Positions 1 to 6,152 of a stretch of 9,479 nt of DNA are shown in pieces; the stretch's first letter is position 1, and every line of letters starts with the position of its first letter. Below the pieces are notes generated by a model, which was not told the DNA's origin, ran no database searches, and was given only the letters and a program-made list of their open reading frames with translations. Made by a program: the position numbers and the translations under genes. The stretch comes from Chloroflexota bacterium (lineage in GTDB: Bacteria; Chloroflexota; Anaerolineae; Anaerolineales; Villigracilaceae): the NCBI GenBank assembly GCA_016191895.1, contig JACPVD010000126.1, positions 1 to 9,479 of the forward strand, in the 5' to 3' direction.

Positions 1-36
1 CTACGCCAATCGCGAAGATTTTACCGCAACGCATAC

Positions 37-54
37 GGCAAGGTTCACCTTGCC
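37..54. repeat. Short perfect hairpin beyond the oxidoreductase gene
   Basis: GGCAAGG (37-43) and CCTTGCC (48-54) form a perfect 7-bp stem with a TTCA loop. It lies about 100 bases past the stop of the minus-strand oxidoreductase. No T-run follows on either strand, so it is not a classical intrinsic terminator, though it could stabilise a 3' end. No gene is supported between 1 and 156. Confidence 0.5.
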
Positions 55-83
55 CGCTGGGGCGCAAACTAAAGTTCCCTGGC

Positions 84-150
84 ACTGCCCGCCACACTTG
101 CACCGCGCTGCCGCGCAGCGTGCAGTGCAGGTGGGGCAAGTGTGCGGTAC
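84..150. repeat. GC-rich palindromic repeat downstream of the oxidoreductase
   Basis: CACACTTGC (93-101) is perfectly complementary to GCAAGTGTG (136-144). A nested stem CGCTG/CAGCG (106-110/116-120) closes a CCGCG loop. The minus strand carries CACCTGCACTG (133-123) followed by GCAAGTGT (101-94). The same two blocks, in the same order, occur inside the MITE-like element at 7728-7755, so this is probably a member or fragment of a dispersed repeat. It sits 13 bases past the stop of the minus-strand gene and may act as its 3' end structure, although no T-run follows. Confidence 0.6.
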
Positions 151-156
151 GCTGTG

Positions 157-1599
157 TTATGACTTATTCTTCAAATACTCATCGATGGCGAGCGCGGCTT
201 TTCTTCCGCCAACCATGGCAGTGACGACGAGATCGGGGCCGGTGACGCAATCGCCGCCGGAGAAGACTCCCTCGCGGGAGGTATTGCCTTTCGCTTTGTC
301 TTTGACGGTGATCAAACCCCAGTCATGAACTTCGAGGTCTGGGGTGGTTTTTCCAATGATCGGGTCGGGCCAATAGCCGAGTGCGAGTATCGCGGTATCT
401 GCGGCCACGCTGAAATTGGAACCTTCCACAGGAACGGGCTTTCGGCGTCCTTTTGCGTCGGGATCGCCGAGTTTCATCTCGATACATTCCACAGCCGCCA
501 GGCGTCCATCGGAACCCGCAATGAATTTTACAGGCTGGGTGAGGAAGCGATACTTTGCGCCTTCCTCCCGCGCCATCTTGCGGTCTTTCTTTCCGCCGGG
601 CATTTCCTTTTCGGTGCGGCGGTAGAGACAGGTGACATCCTCCGCGCCAAGCCGCAGGGCGGTGCGCAAACAATCGGAGGCTGTGTCGCCGCCGCCGATG
701 ACCACGACGCGCCTGCCCACCTGTAGAGGTTCTCTCATCAACTCGGGGAGCAGGTCTGAATCCACATTGCCGCGGATGAGGAAATCGGTCGCTTCGTAGA
801 CGCCGGGTAAATCGGTGCCGGGTGTGTCTTCCATTTTCGCATCGACCTCGGAGCCGACGCCGATGAACACCGCTTCAAATCCATCTTCAAACAGGCCTTC
901 AATGGTTTTGTCTTTTCCTATATAAGTATTTGGCGCAAACTTCACACCGGCGCGTTCAAATTGTTCCCACTTTTCCTGCCAGACATCCTTGGGAAGTTTG
1001 AAATTTGGAATGCCGTACACGAGCAAGCCGCCGGGCGCAGGTTTGGATTCAAACACCGTCACATCATATCCGCGCTGTAATAATACATCGGCGCACCCAA
1101 GCCCCGCAGGACCGGCTCCAATAATGGCAACTTTTTTTCCGTTTGGAATGCCAAGCGGAATCACATAACCCTGCGTGCGGCGTTCATAATCCACAGTGAA
1201 GGCTTCGAGTTCGCCGCACAAGACAGGTTGTTTTTGTTTGTTCAAAACGCAGGAACCCTGACACAACGCCTCATGCGGACAGACGCGCCCGCACACTTCG
1301 GGGAGCGAACTGGTCTTGTGATAAATCCCCGCAGCCTCCACGAAACGTCCCTGCTCGATCAGCCACATGGCGGAAGGAATGTCGTTGGATGTGGGGCAGG
1401 CCGTCATGCATGGCGCGGGGTCGGGACAATGAATGCAACGCGACGCTTCCAGCATGGCGCGTTCGGGATTGAATTCGATGACTACATCGTTAAAGTCACA
1501 AGTCCGCTCTTCGGGCGGACGAAGGTCAAGGTCGAAAAACGGGCGATTGGCGCGTTCTTTGCGGTCAATCGCCAAAAATTCGCTGGGAACAACCTGCAT
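157..1599 (-). CDS. gltD: GltD/GltA/NfnB-like NAD(P)H-dependent Fe-S flavoprotein oxidoreductase
   Basis: This 480-residue cytoplasmic protein matches the length and layout of the glutamate synthase small subunit family. Two cysteine clusters for [4Fe-4S] centres come first (C55, C58, C64, C68, then C103, C107, C113, C117, with VCGRVCPHE). An FAD Rossmann motif GAGPAG follows at 161-166, an NAD(P)H motif IGGGDTA at 301-307, and a C-terminal FAD-contact motif SGGDCVTGPDLVVTA at 447-461. The family passes electrons between NAD(P)H and a partner, such as the glutamate synthase large subunit, or acts alone or in NfnAB and SudAB pairs. No partner gene is in view, so the exact reaction is open. ATG at 1599 was chosen because AAGGAG lies just upstream on the minus strand; an upstream in-frame extension would translate a perfect stem-loop and has no RBS. 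The symbol is a family label only. Confidence 0.9.
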   Translation of the reverse strand: MQVVPSEFLAIDRKERANRPFFDLDLRPPEERTCDFNDVVIEFNPERAMLEASRCIHCPDPAPCMTACPTSNDIPSAMWLIEQGRFVEAAGIYHKTSSLPEVCGRVCPHEALCQGSCVLNKQKQPVLCGELEAFTVDYERRTQGYVIPLGIPNGKKVAIIGAGPAGLGCADVLLQRGYDVTVFESKPAPGGLLVYGIPNFKLPKDVWQEKWEQFERAGVKFAPNTYIGKDKTIEGLFEDGFEAVFIGVGSEVDAKMEDTPGTDLPGVYEATDFLIRGNVDSDLLPELMREPLQVGRRVVVIGGGDTASDCLRTALRLGAEDVTCLYRRTEKEMPGGKKDRKMAREEGAKYRFLTQPVKFIAGSDGRLAAVECIEMKLGDPDAKGRRKPVPVEGSNFSVAADTAILALGYWPDPIIGKTTPDLEVHDWGLITVKDKAKGNTSREGVFSGGDCVTGPDLVVTAMVGGRKAALAIDEYLKNKS

Positions 1600-1647
1600 A
1601 ATCTCTCCTTCTCTAAATAAACGTATCTTTTCAAAAAGAAGGGGAAA

Positions 1648-1688
1648 GTGGGGTGTTTCGAGCGCGTTTTGCGTTCGAAACACCCCAC
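1648..1688 (-). promoter_or_regulatory. 18-bp stem-loop in the oxidoreductase leader
   Basis: The 14-base arms 1648-1661 and 1675-1688 are perfectly complementary. Inside them a G-T wobble and three more pairs extend the stem to 18 bp around a GTTTT loop (1666-1670). On the minus strand the stem is followed by a pyrimidine-rich run that includes TTCTTTTTG, and the gene's ATG lies 48 bases beyond it. It could be an attenuator, an mRNA-stabilising 5' structure or a small palindromic repeat. No peptide or aptamer suggesting a specific signal is visible. Confidence 0.6.
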
Positions 1689-1752
1689 ACCCCGATTTAT
1701 TGAGAAGATGCAAATAAACCCTACGTATAAGTTACGTTCCATTCTTTCCATC

Positions 1753-1780
1753 ATGATACCCAAACTACCCGACCCGACAA
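1753..1780 (-). promoter_or_regulatory. Candidate sigma-70-type promoter for the oxidoreductase
   Basis: On the minus strand TTGTCG (1780-1775) and TATCAT (1758-1753) are separated by 16 bases and match the consensus hexamers at 4/6 and 5/6 positions. Transcription from here would give a leader of about 145 bases carrying the 18-bp stem-loop. Matches of this quality occur by chance, so the call is tentative. Confidence 0.3.
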
Positions 1781-1881
1781 AGGCTTGGATGTCACCAAAC
1801 CCGATGACAATCGTCATGTTTTCCCATTAGACAATTATTAATCTCCTCGCCGAAATTCCATCCATTTTATGGGAGTGAATT

Positions 1882-1902
1882 AGAATTGAAAAAAGCAATT
1901 CT
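1882..1902. promoter_or_regulatory. Perfect 7-bp inverted repeat, possible operator
   Basis: AGAATTG (1882-1888) and CAATTCT (1896-1902) are exact inverted repeats separated by AAAAAAG. The position, about 105 bases before the adaptor ATG, fits an operator or a small transcript hairpin. No regulator gene is adjacent, so its function is only suggested. Confidence 0.35.
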
Positions 1903-1944
1903 GCACACTTTCTACACAATCGTTGGATATACTTTCCAAAAACA

Positions 1945-1983
1945 AGGTGACAGTCACTTTCGCGAAGCGAGTGATTGTTACCT
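1945..1983 (+). promoter_or_regulatory. Leader stem-loop directly upstream of the exporter RBS
   Basis: Bases 1945-1958 pair with 1970-1983 over 14 bp, including two G-U wobbles that would keep pairing in RNA although the DNA is not perfectly symmetrical. The tip carries CGC-GAA-GCG (1961-1969), a stable mini-hairpin, after a TT bulge. The stem ends 8 bases before the GGAGGA ribosome site of the adaptor gene, so it could affect translation or mRNA stability. It may instead be a REP-like dispersed repeat. Confidence 0.55.
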
Positions 1984-2006
1984 GCGCCCCCGGAGGATTC
2001 ACAAGA

Positions 2007-3263
2007 ATGAAACAATTCTTTTCAAAATTTTCGCGCCGTGCATGGATCATCCTTGGCGTGGTCGTGGTCGTGCTGCTTGCCGTCATTTTTTTCAGCACAC
2101 GCGGAGAAAGCGCCCCCCTCTTTCAAACGGCCGAGGTTGAGCGTGGAAACTTGATCGCCACCGTCGGTGCGACTGGCAGTGTGCGCGCGCAACAAAGCGC
2201 CATGCTGGTCTGGCAGACGACGGGAATCGTCGAATCGGTTCAAGCGGATGTTGGAACGCGCGTCAACCATGACGATGTGCTGGCCAGCCTCGATAAACAG
2301 TCTCTCAACCAGAGCATTATCCTCGCCGAAGCAGACCTGGCTTCCGCCCAGCAGGCGTTGGATGACCTGCTCAATTCCGGCACCGCCTATGCACAGGCCC
2401 TGCGGACTCTTGATGCCGCGGAACAGGCCTATAAAAAAGCGTACGATTACCGTATGGGACTGAACGGCCGGATCACGTTAACCGAAGCCTATATCGTCAA
2501 TGGCGTTCCACGAGTCCGCTATTACAAGGGATATGCCGATGCCGAAACCATCGCCGATGCCGACGAAAAACTTTTGCTGGCCCAGTCCCAACTTGACGAT
2601 GCCCGTCGCACCCTTGACCGATTCAAAGACGGTGTGGACCCGGCCGCAGTCGCCGCCGCCGAAGCAAGAGTCGCCGCGGCGCAATCGACATTGAACCTGG
2701 CCTACATCCTCGCGCCGTTCGATGGGACGATCACACAGGCCGAGCCCGCCATCGGCGATCAGGTGACTGCCGGTGCAATGGCTTTCCGTATCGATGATCT
2801 TTCGCATTTGCTCGTCGATGTGCAGGTCTCGGAAGTGGATATCAACAGCGTCGCCGTCGGCCAGAATGCAACGCTTACCTTCGACGCGATTCTCGGCAAG
2901 GAATATCACGGTAAAGTAGTGGAAGTGGGACAGGCCGGCGACACCCTGCAGGGCGTGGTGAGTTTCACCGTCACCGTGGAATTGACGGACGCAGACGAAC
3001 TCGTCAAACCCGGCATGACCGCGGCGGTGAACGTCGTCATCGAGGAACAGCAAAACGTATTGCTGATTCCGAATCGGGCGGTGCGTTTGGTGGATGGGCA
3101 ACGGGTGGTGTACCTGCTCGTTGACGGGCAACCCGTTCAAGTTAAAGTAAGACTCGGGTCCACATCAGGCATTGACAGCGTGCTCGTCGAAGGCGATATC
3201 AAGGAAGGCGACCTGATCATTTTGAATCCGCCTTCGCAAAACGGCGGGCCGTTTGGAGGCTGA
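2007..3263 (+). CDS. HlyD/MacA-type membrane fusion (adaptor) protein of an ABC exporter
   Basis: The 418-residue protein has an N-terminal membrane anchor (about 12-30), the first half of a lipoyl-like domain (about 70-97, [14 protein letters not shown]), an Ala/Gln-rich helical hairpin (about 100-230), the second lipoyl half (231-263, [18 protein letters not shown]), a beta-barrel (about 264-345) and a C-terminal membrane-proximal domain. It should sit outside the membrane and couple the ATPase and permease to substrate release. The helical hairpin is broken by a non-helical stretch near 155-177 (about [19 protein letters not shown]), so its tip differs from classical MacA. ATG at 2007 was chosen because GGAGGA lies 10 bases upstream; a TTG start at 1923 would translate the leader hairpin and lacks an RBS. 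It is the first gene of a three-gene operon. Substrate is unknown. Confidence 0.9.
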   Translation: MKQFFSKFSRRAWIILGVVVVVLLAVIFFSTRGESAPLFQTAEVERGNLIATVGATGSVRAQQSAMLVWQTTGIVESVQADVGTRVNHDDVLASLDKQSLNQSIILAEADLASAQQALDDLLNSGTAYAQALRTLDAAEQAYKKAYDYRMGLNGRITLTEAYIVNGVPRVRYYKGYADAETIADADEKLLLAQSQLDDARRTLDRFKDGVDPAAVAAAEARVAAAQSTLNLAYILAPFDGTITQAEPAIGDQVTAGAMAFRIDDLSHLLVDVQVSEVDINSVAVGQNATLTFDAILGKEYHGKVVEVGQAGDTLQGVVSFTVTVELTDADELVKPGMTAAVNVVIEEQQNVLLIPNRAVRLVDGQRVVYLLVDGQPVQVKVRLGSTSGIDSVLVEGDIKEGDLIILNPPSQNGGPFGG

Positions 3264-3264
3264 C

Positions 3265-3966
3265 ATGGACTGGGTGATCGAAGCCCGCGACCTGACGAAA
3301 ACCTATAAGATGGGCGAGATTTTGGTGGAAGCCCTGCGCGGCGTGTCGTTCAAGATTCAACGCGGCGAAATAGTGTCGATCATGGGGCCGTCGGGTTCCG
3401 GCAAATCGACCATGATGAACACGCTTGGCTGTTTGGACAGGCCGACTTCCGGCGACTATATTCTCGACGGCGAATCCGTTGCCGATATGACCGACGACCA
3501 GCCCGCCAGCGTTCGCAACCGCAAGGTCGGTTTCGTCTTTCAAAGTTTTAATTTGCTCTCGCGCCTGACAGCTTTGGGAAACGTCGAACTTCCCCTGCGT
3601 TATGCCGGGTTAACCGAAGGCCGCCGCGAACGCGCGCAAGCCGCGCTGGAGGCTGTGGGCTTGGGCGATCGCATGACTCACCGCCCCTACGAACTCTCCG
3701 GCGGACAGCAACAACGCGTGGCTGTTGCGCGCGCCATCGTTAACAACCCCGCCATCATCATGGCCGATGAGCCGACGGGCAATCTGGATTCAAAAGTTGG
3801 CAAGGAGATCATGAATCTTTTACTCAACCTCAACAAGGATCGCGGCACCACGTTGATCATCGTCACGCACGATCCGAACATCGCCGAGCAGACCCAGCGC
3901 GTGATCCGCCTGCGCGATGGCGAACTTGAATCGTCGGGCGAAGAAAAGAAAGGGATGAAGCAATGA
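3265..3966 (+). CDS. MacB/LolD-type ABC transporter ATP-binding protein
   Basis: This 233-residue cytoplasmic ATPase powers the exporter formed with its neighbours. It shows Walker [10 protein letters not shown] (41-49), Q-loop Gln93, signature LSGGQ (144-148), Walker B IIMADEP (164-170) with catalytic Glu169, D-loop GNLD (172-175) and switch His202. Sequence and length are typical of the MacB/LolD/YknY subfamily, whose ATPase is a separate polypeptide from the permease in most monoderm systems. ATG at 3265 is preferred over a TTG at 3253 because GGAGG stands 6 bases upstream of it. The start lies one base after the adaptor stop, and its TGA overlaps the permease ATG as ATGA, indicating translational coupling. 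All catalytic residues are intact. Confidence 0.95.
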   Translation: MDWVIEARDLTKTYKMGEILVEALRGVSFKIQRGEIVSIMGPSGSGKSTMMNTLGCLDRPTSGDYILDGESVADMTDDQPASVRNRKVGFVFQSFNLLSRLTALGNVELPLRYAGLTEGRRERAQAALEAVGLGDRMTHRPYELSGGQQQRVAVARAIVNNPAIIMADEPTGNLDSKVGKEIMNLLLNLNKDRGTTLIIVTHDPNIAEQTQRVIRLRDGELESSGEEKKGMKQ

Positions 3967-5222
3967 GTTTTGGGCAGGCTCTTCTCGAAGCCATCGAAAG
4001 CTTGAACGGAAATAAAATGCGCTCCGGCCTCACCGTGTTGGGCATTGTCATCGGCGTGGCGGCGGTCATCGCCATGCTCGCAGTGGGGAATGGAGCGCAG
4101 GCATCCATCACCGGGTCGATCAGCAGTATCGGAACGAACTTGTTATTCGTCTTCAGAGGCGCACCCGAAGGCCCGCCCGGACCCGGCGGCCCCGACACCG
4201 GAAGCGGCAACAACGACCGACCGCTGACTCTCGGAGACGCCGAAGCCATCGCTGATCCTTTCGCCGCGCCGTCTGTGGATATGGTTGCGCCGGCAATTCA
4301 AGGAAGCAGGACAGTCTCATTCGGAGGCGAAAATACAACTTCGCCGATCTCCGGCATCACGCCGGAATATTTACAGGTGCGAAACCTCGAACTCGCCGAG
4401 GGCGAGTTTATCAATGAAGAACACATGAACGGGCGCATGTCTGTGGTTGTGTTGGGTCCCGAAACCGCCGACGCGATCTTTGGCCGCCACGACGGCATTG
4501 CCGGTGAAATGATCCGCATCGATGGCCAGCCCTTCCGCGTGATCGGTGTGCTGGTGGCAAAAGGCGGCGGCGCGTTTGGCAGTGAAGATAACAACGCCTA
4601 CATCCCATTCACCACCGCGCAGGCACGCCTGATCAAACGCGACACCTACGACGAAGTGGATGTGATCTTTGTACAAGCCATCAGCGCAGAGACCGTTCCG
4701 CTGGCCTCGGAAGAAATTGCAAACATCCTGCGCCAGCGTCACCGCACGCCCATCGGCGACGACGATTTCACGGTCTTAACGCAACAGGATTTTTTACAAA
4801 CCTTTGAAACCATCACCGGCGTGCTGACGATCTTCCTCGGCGGCATTGCGGGCATCTCATTACTCGTCGGCGGCATCGGCATCATGAACATCATGCTGGT
4901 CTCCGTCACCGAACGCACGCGCGAGATCGGGTTGCGCAAGGCGTTGGGCGCGCGCAAAAAGGACATCCTTCTGCAATTCCTGACCGAGTCCTCCCTGCTG
5001 AGTTTTATTGGCGGGATCATCGGCATCATGTTCGGCTGGCTGATCGCCTTCACGGTGGGCAAGGTGGCCGAAGCAACAGGCAATAACTTCGTCCCAATCG
5101 TCGGCACCGATGCCATCATTCTTTCGACAAGTTTCTCGGCGGCCATTGGTCTGTTCTTTGGAATCTATCCCGCCAGCCGCGCCGCCAACCTCGAACCCGT
5201 GGAAGCTCTGCGGCACGAGTAG
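3963..5222 (+). CDS. MacB-type ABC transporter permease (FtsX family)
   Basis: The 419-residue membrane protein begins with one transmembrane helix (about 22-42) and a long extracellular MacB_PCD-type domain. Three C-terminal helices (about 287-313, 345-367, 383-402) make up the FtsX domain. The signature run [18 protein letters not shown] (314-331) and the C-terminal [19 protein letters not shown] are hallmarks of the family. A Gly/Pro-rich loop near 67-84 ([17 protein letters not shown]) follows the first helix and may be a flexible linker. MacB-like permeases work by mechanotransmission, moving periplasmic or extracellular substrates rather than carrying them across the bilayer. With the adaptor and ATPase it forms a complete MacAB/YknXYZ-type unit. 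No TolC-like outer-membrane gene is nearby, as expected for an organism without a typical outer membrane. Substrate unknown. Confidence 0.93.
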   Translation: MSFGQALLEAIESLNGNKMRSGLTVLGIVIGVAAVIAMLAVGNGAQASITGSISSIGTNLLFVFRGAPEGPPGPGGPDTGSGNNDRPLTLGDAEAIADPFAAPSVDMVAPAIQGSRTVSFGGENTTSPISGITPEYLQVRNLELAEGEFINEEHMNGRMSVVVLGPETADAIFGRHDGIAGEMIRIDGQPFRVIGVLVAKGGGAFGSEDNNAYIPFTTAQARLIKRDTYDEVDVIFVQAISAETVPLASEEIANILRQRHRTPIGDDDFTVLTQQDFLQTFETITGVLTIFLGGIAGISLLVGGIGIMNIMLVSVTERTREIGLRKALGARKKDILLQFLTESSLLSFIGGIIGIMFGWLIAFTVGKVAEATGNNFVPIVGTDAIILSTSFSAAIGLFFGIYPASRAANLEPVEALRHE

Positions 5223-5231
5223 TACGCAGAG

Positions 5232-5320
5232 GGTGCGTCGCACTCGCTTTAACAGAATAACTCGATCGAGCAGATTCGTCTGATTTACGAGATTCGGTTA
5301 CCCGTCTGGTGCGACGCACT
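5232..5320. repeat. Paired 11-bp palindromes flanking small hairpins
   Basis: GTGCGTCGCAC (5233-5243) and GTGCGACGCAC (5309-5319) are each palindromic around a single central base, and they are reverse complements of one another. With one flanking base on each side they are also 12/13 identical as direct repeats. Between them lie the palindrome CTCGATCGAG (5261-5270) and CAGA-TTCG-TCTG (5271-5282), a UUCG-type mini-hairpin. The second copy ends 17 bases before the lipoprotein ATG. The block may be a dispersed palindromic element, an operon end structure or paired protein-binding sites. No T-run marks it as an intrinsic terminator. Confidence 0.5.
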
Positions 5321-5336
5321 TTCGTAAGGTAAATCA

Positions 5337-6038
5337 ATGCAATTCAAAAAACGACAAACCTTATTGACTCTCCTCCTGATCGCGACTCTCCTATCAGGAT
5401 GCATGCGGATTCGAGTCGACGCGCTTCCGACTCCGCCGACAGTTGAATCCGCTCAAAGTGAGTCGACTCTCCCCGCAGCCGCAACCAGCGCCCAGGTCCA
5501 GCCAGCGACCGCAGCTGCGACAAAAGTCTCCGCAACGGAAACGCCCCTGCCCACTGTCACGATCAGCGCCGTTGATGGCAACGTCTTCATCCGCCGCGGG
5601 CCAGACACGGCCTACAATCCCATCGGCGTTTTGTATCAGGGCGCAAGCGCAAATGTCCTTCAACGTGATGTGTTGTCCAAGTGGGTTGAAATTATCATTC
5701 CGAATTCTGACGATACAGGCTGGGTGTCGCTTCAAACCAAATACTCCAAAGTGGATGGTGATCTGGCTTCCCTGCCACAATTTACCATCACCGATTGGCC
5801 TGTCCCTGCCTACCTGCGGAATTGCTCGCTTCATCAAATGTATGTGATGCCCGCCGAAGTTTTAGTGCCGCCTGCTTCGGCGTTCCCCAATAACGAAGTC
5901 TGGTTGTATCCCGGCTCGTATGTGGTTTACGATATCGACGTGCCCGGCGAACCCGAAGTTTTGCAATTCGAAATGCGCGAAGGGAAGGTGGTGGAGATAT
6001 TGGACGATGGGAATGGGGAGCATCGGAAGTGCCGGTAG
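5337..6038 (+). CDS. Lipoprotein with bacterial SH3-like domain
   Basis: This 233-residue protein has a lipoprotein signal peptide ending in LLSGC, with lipidated Cys22. A Ser/Ala/Thr/Pro-rich tether follows (about 28-72), then a bacterial SH3-like domain (about 74-140) with the typical VFIRRGPDTAYNPIGVL opening and GWVSL ending. The roughly 90-residue C-terminal part (WPVPAYLRNCSLHQMYVMP and onward) is predicted to be beta-rich and contains Cys163 and Cys232, which could form a disulfide; I do not recognise its family. It should be anchored on the outer face of the membrane. SH3-like domains of this type often bind cell-wall or glycan ligands, but no catalytic domain is visible. AAGG at 5326-5329 precedes the ATG by seven bases. 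It lies 114 bases after the exporter operon and is probably transcribed separately. Confidence 0.85.
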   Translation: MQFKKRQTLLTLLLIATLLSGCMRIRVDALPTPPTVESAQSESTLPAAATSAQVQPATAAATKVSATETPLPTVTISAVDGNVFIRRGPDTAYNPIGVLYQGASANVLQRDVLSKWVEIIIPNSDDTGWVSLQTKYSKVDGDLASLPQFTITDWPVPAYLRNCSLHQMYVMPAEVLVPPASAFPNNEVWLYPGSYVVYDIDVPGEPEVLQFEMREGKVVEILDDGNGEHRKCR

Positions 6039-6096
6039 GCGGACTTTGACACGGACTCGCGGACCGCTTCGTGAACGGACGACTGTCAACGGATGG

Positions 6097-6109
6097 TTAT
6101 CTGAGATAA
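6097..6109. promoter_or_regulatory. 13-bp palindrome upstream of the carboxypeptidase
   Basis: TTATCTGAGATAA is a perfect palindrome around its central G. It lies in the 114-base spacer before the carboxypeptidase, 43 bases upstream of its ATG, and overlaps an AT-rich stretch (GATAAAAT) that could serve as a -10 region. An operator is possible. No matching second copy was noticed in the window. Confidence 0.3.
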
Positions 6110-6152
6110 AATCAAGTGGCCATAGAATAATAAAAAAACTCAGGAGAACAGC

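Larger units (their letters stand above)
1600..2006. other. Divergent intergenic region between oxidoreductase and exporter operon
   Basis: This 407-base gene-free stretch separates two divergent transcription units and must hold both promoters. It contains the 18-bp stem-loop at 1648-1688, a near-palindrome ATGACAATCGTCAT at 1804-1817, the inverted repeat at 1882-1902 and the leader hairpin at 1945-1983. Open frames crossing it lack ribosome binding sites and merely translate these structures. Apart from the weak minus-strand candidate listed separately, no strong sigma-70 pair stands out. TATACT at 1928-1933 could be a plus-strand -10 box, but no convincing -35 sits at the right distance. 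Confidence 0.6.

Noticed and set aside
1..72. Plus-strand tail ending in YGKVHLARWGAN as the C-terminus of an upstream gene
   Set aside because: All three plus-strand frames and one minus-strand frame are open here, the stretch is too short to judge, and the sequence forms a hairpin. No recognisable family.
1600..1713. N-terminal extension of the oxidoreductase to an upstream ATG at 1713
   Set aside because: It translates the perfect stem-loop at 1648-1688 and has no RBS. The internal ATG at 1599 has AAGGAG and starts where the family's N-terminus is expected.
1923..2006. TTG start at 1923 for the adaptor protein
   Set aside because: There is no ribosome site, the extension translates the leader hairpin, and ATG 2007 has GGAGGA followed directly by a typical membrane anchor.
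2478..3140. 220-residue open frame antisense to the adaptor gene
   Set aside because: It is a shadow of the GC-rich coding strand, with His/Arg-rich composition, no RBS and no domain resemblance.
3253..3264. TTG start at 3253 for the ATPase
   Set aside because: It lies inside the adaptor's last codons and overlaps the RBS that serves ATG 3265.
6047..6052. TTGACA as a -35 box for the carboxypeptidase
   Set aside because: The hexamer is perfect but the sequence 17 bases downstream (TCGTGA) is not a -10 box, and no acceptable alternative lies at 16-18 bases.
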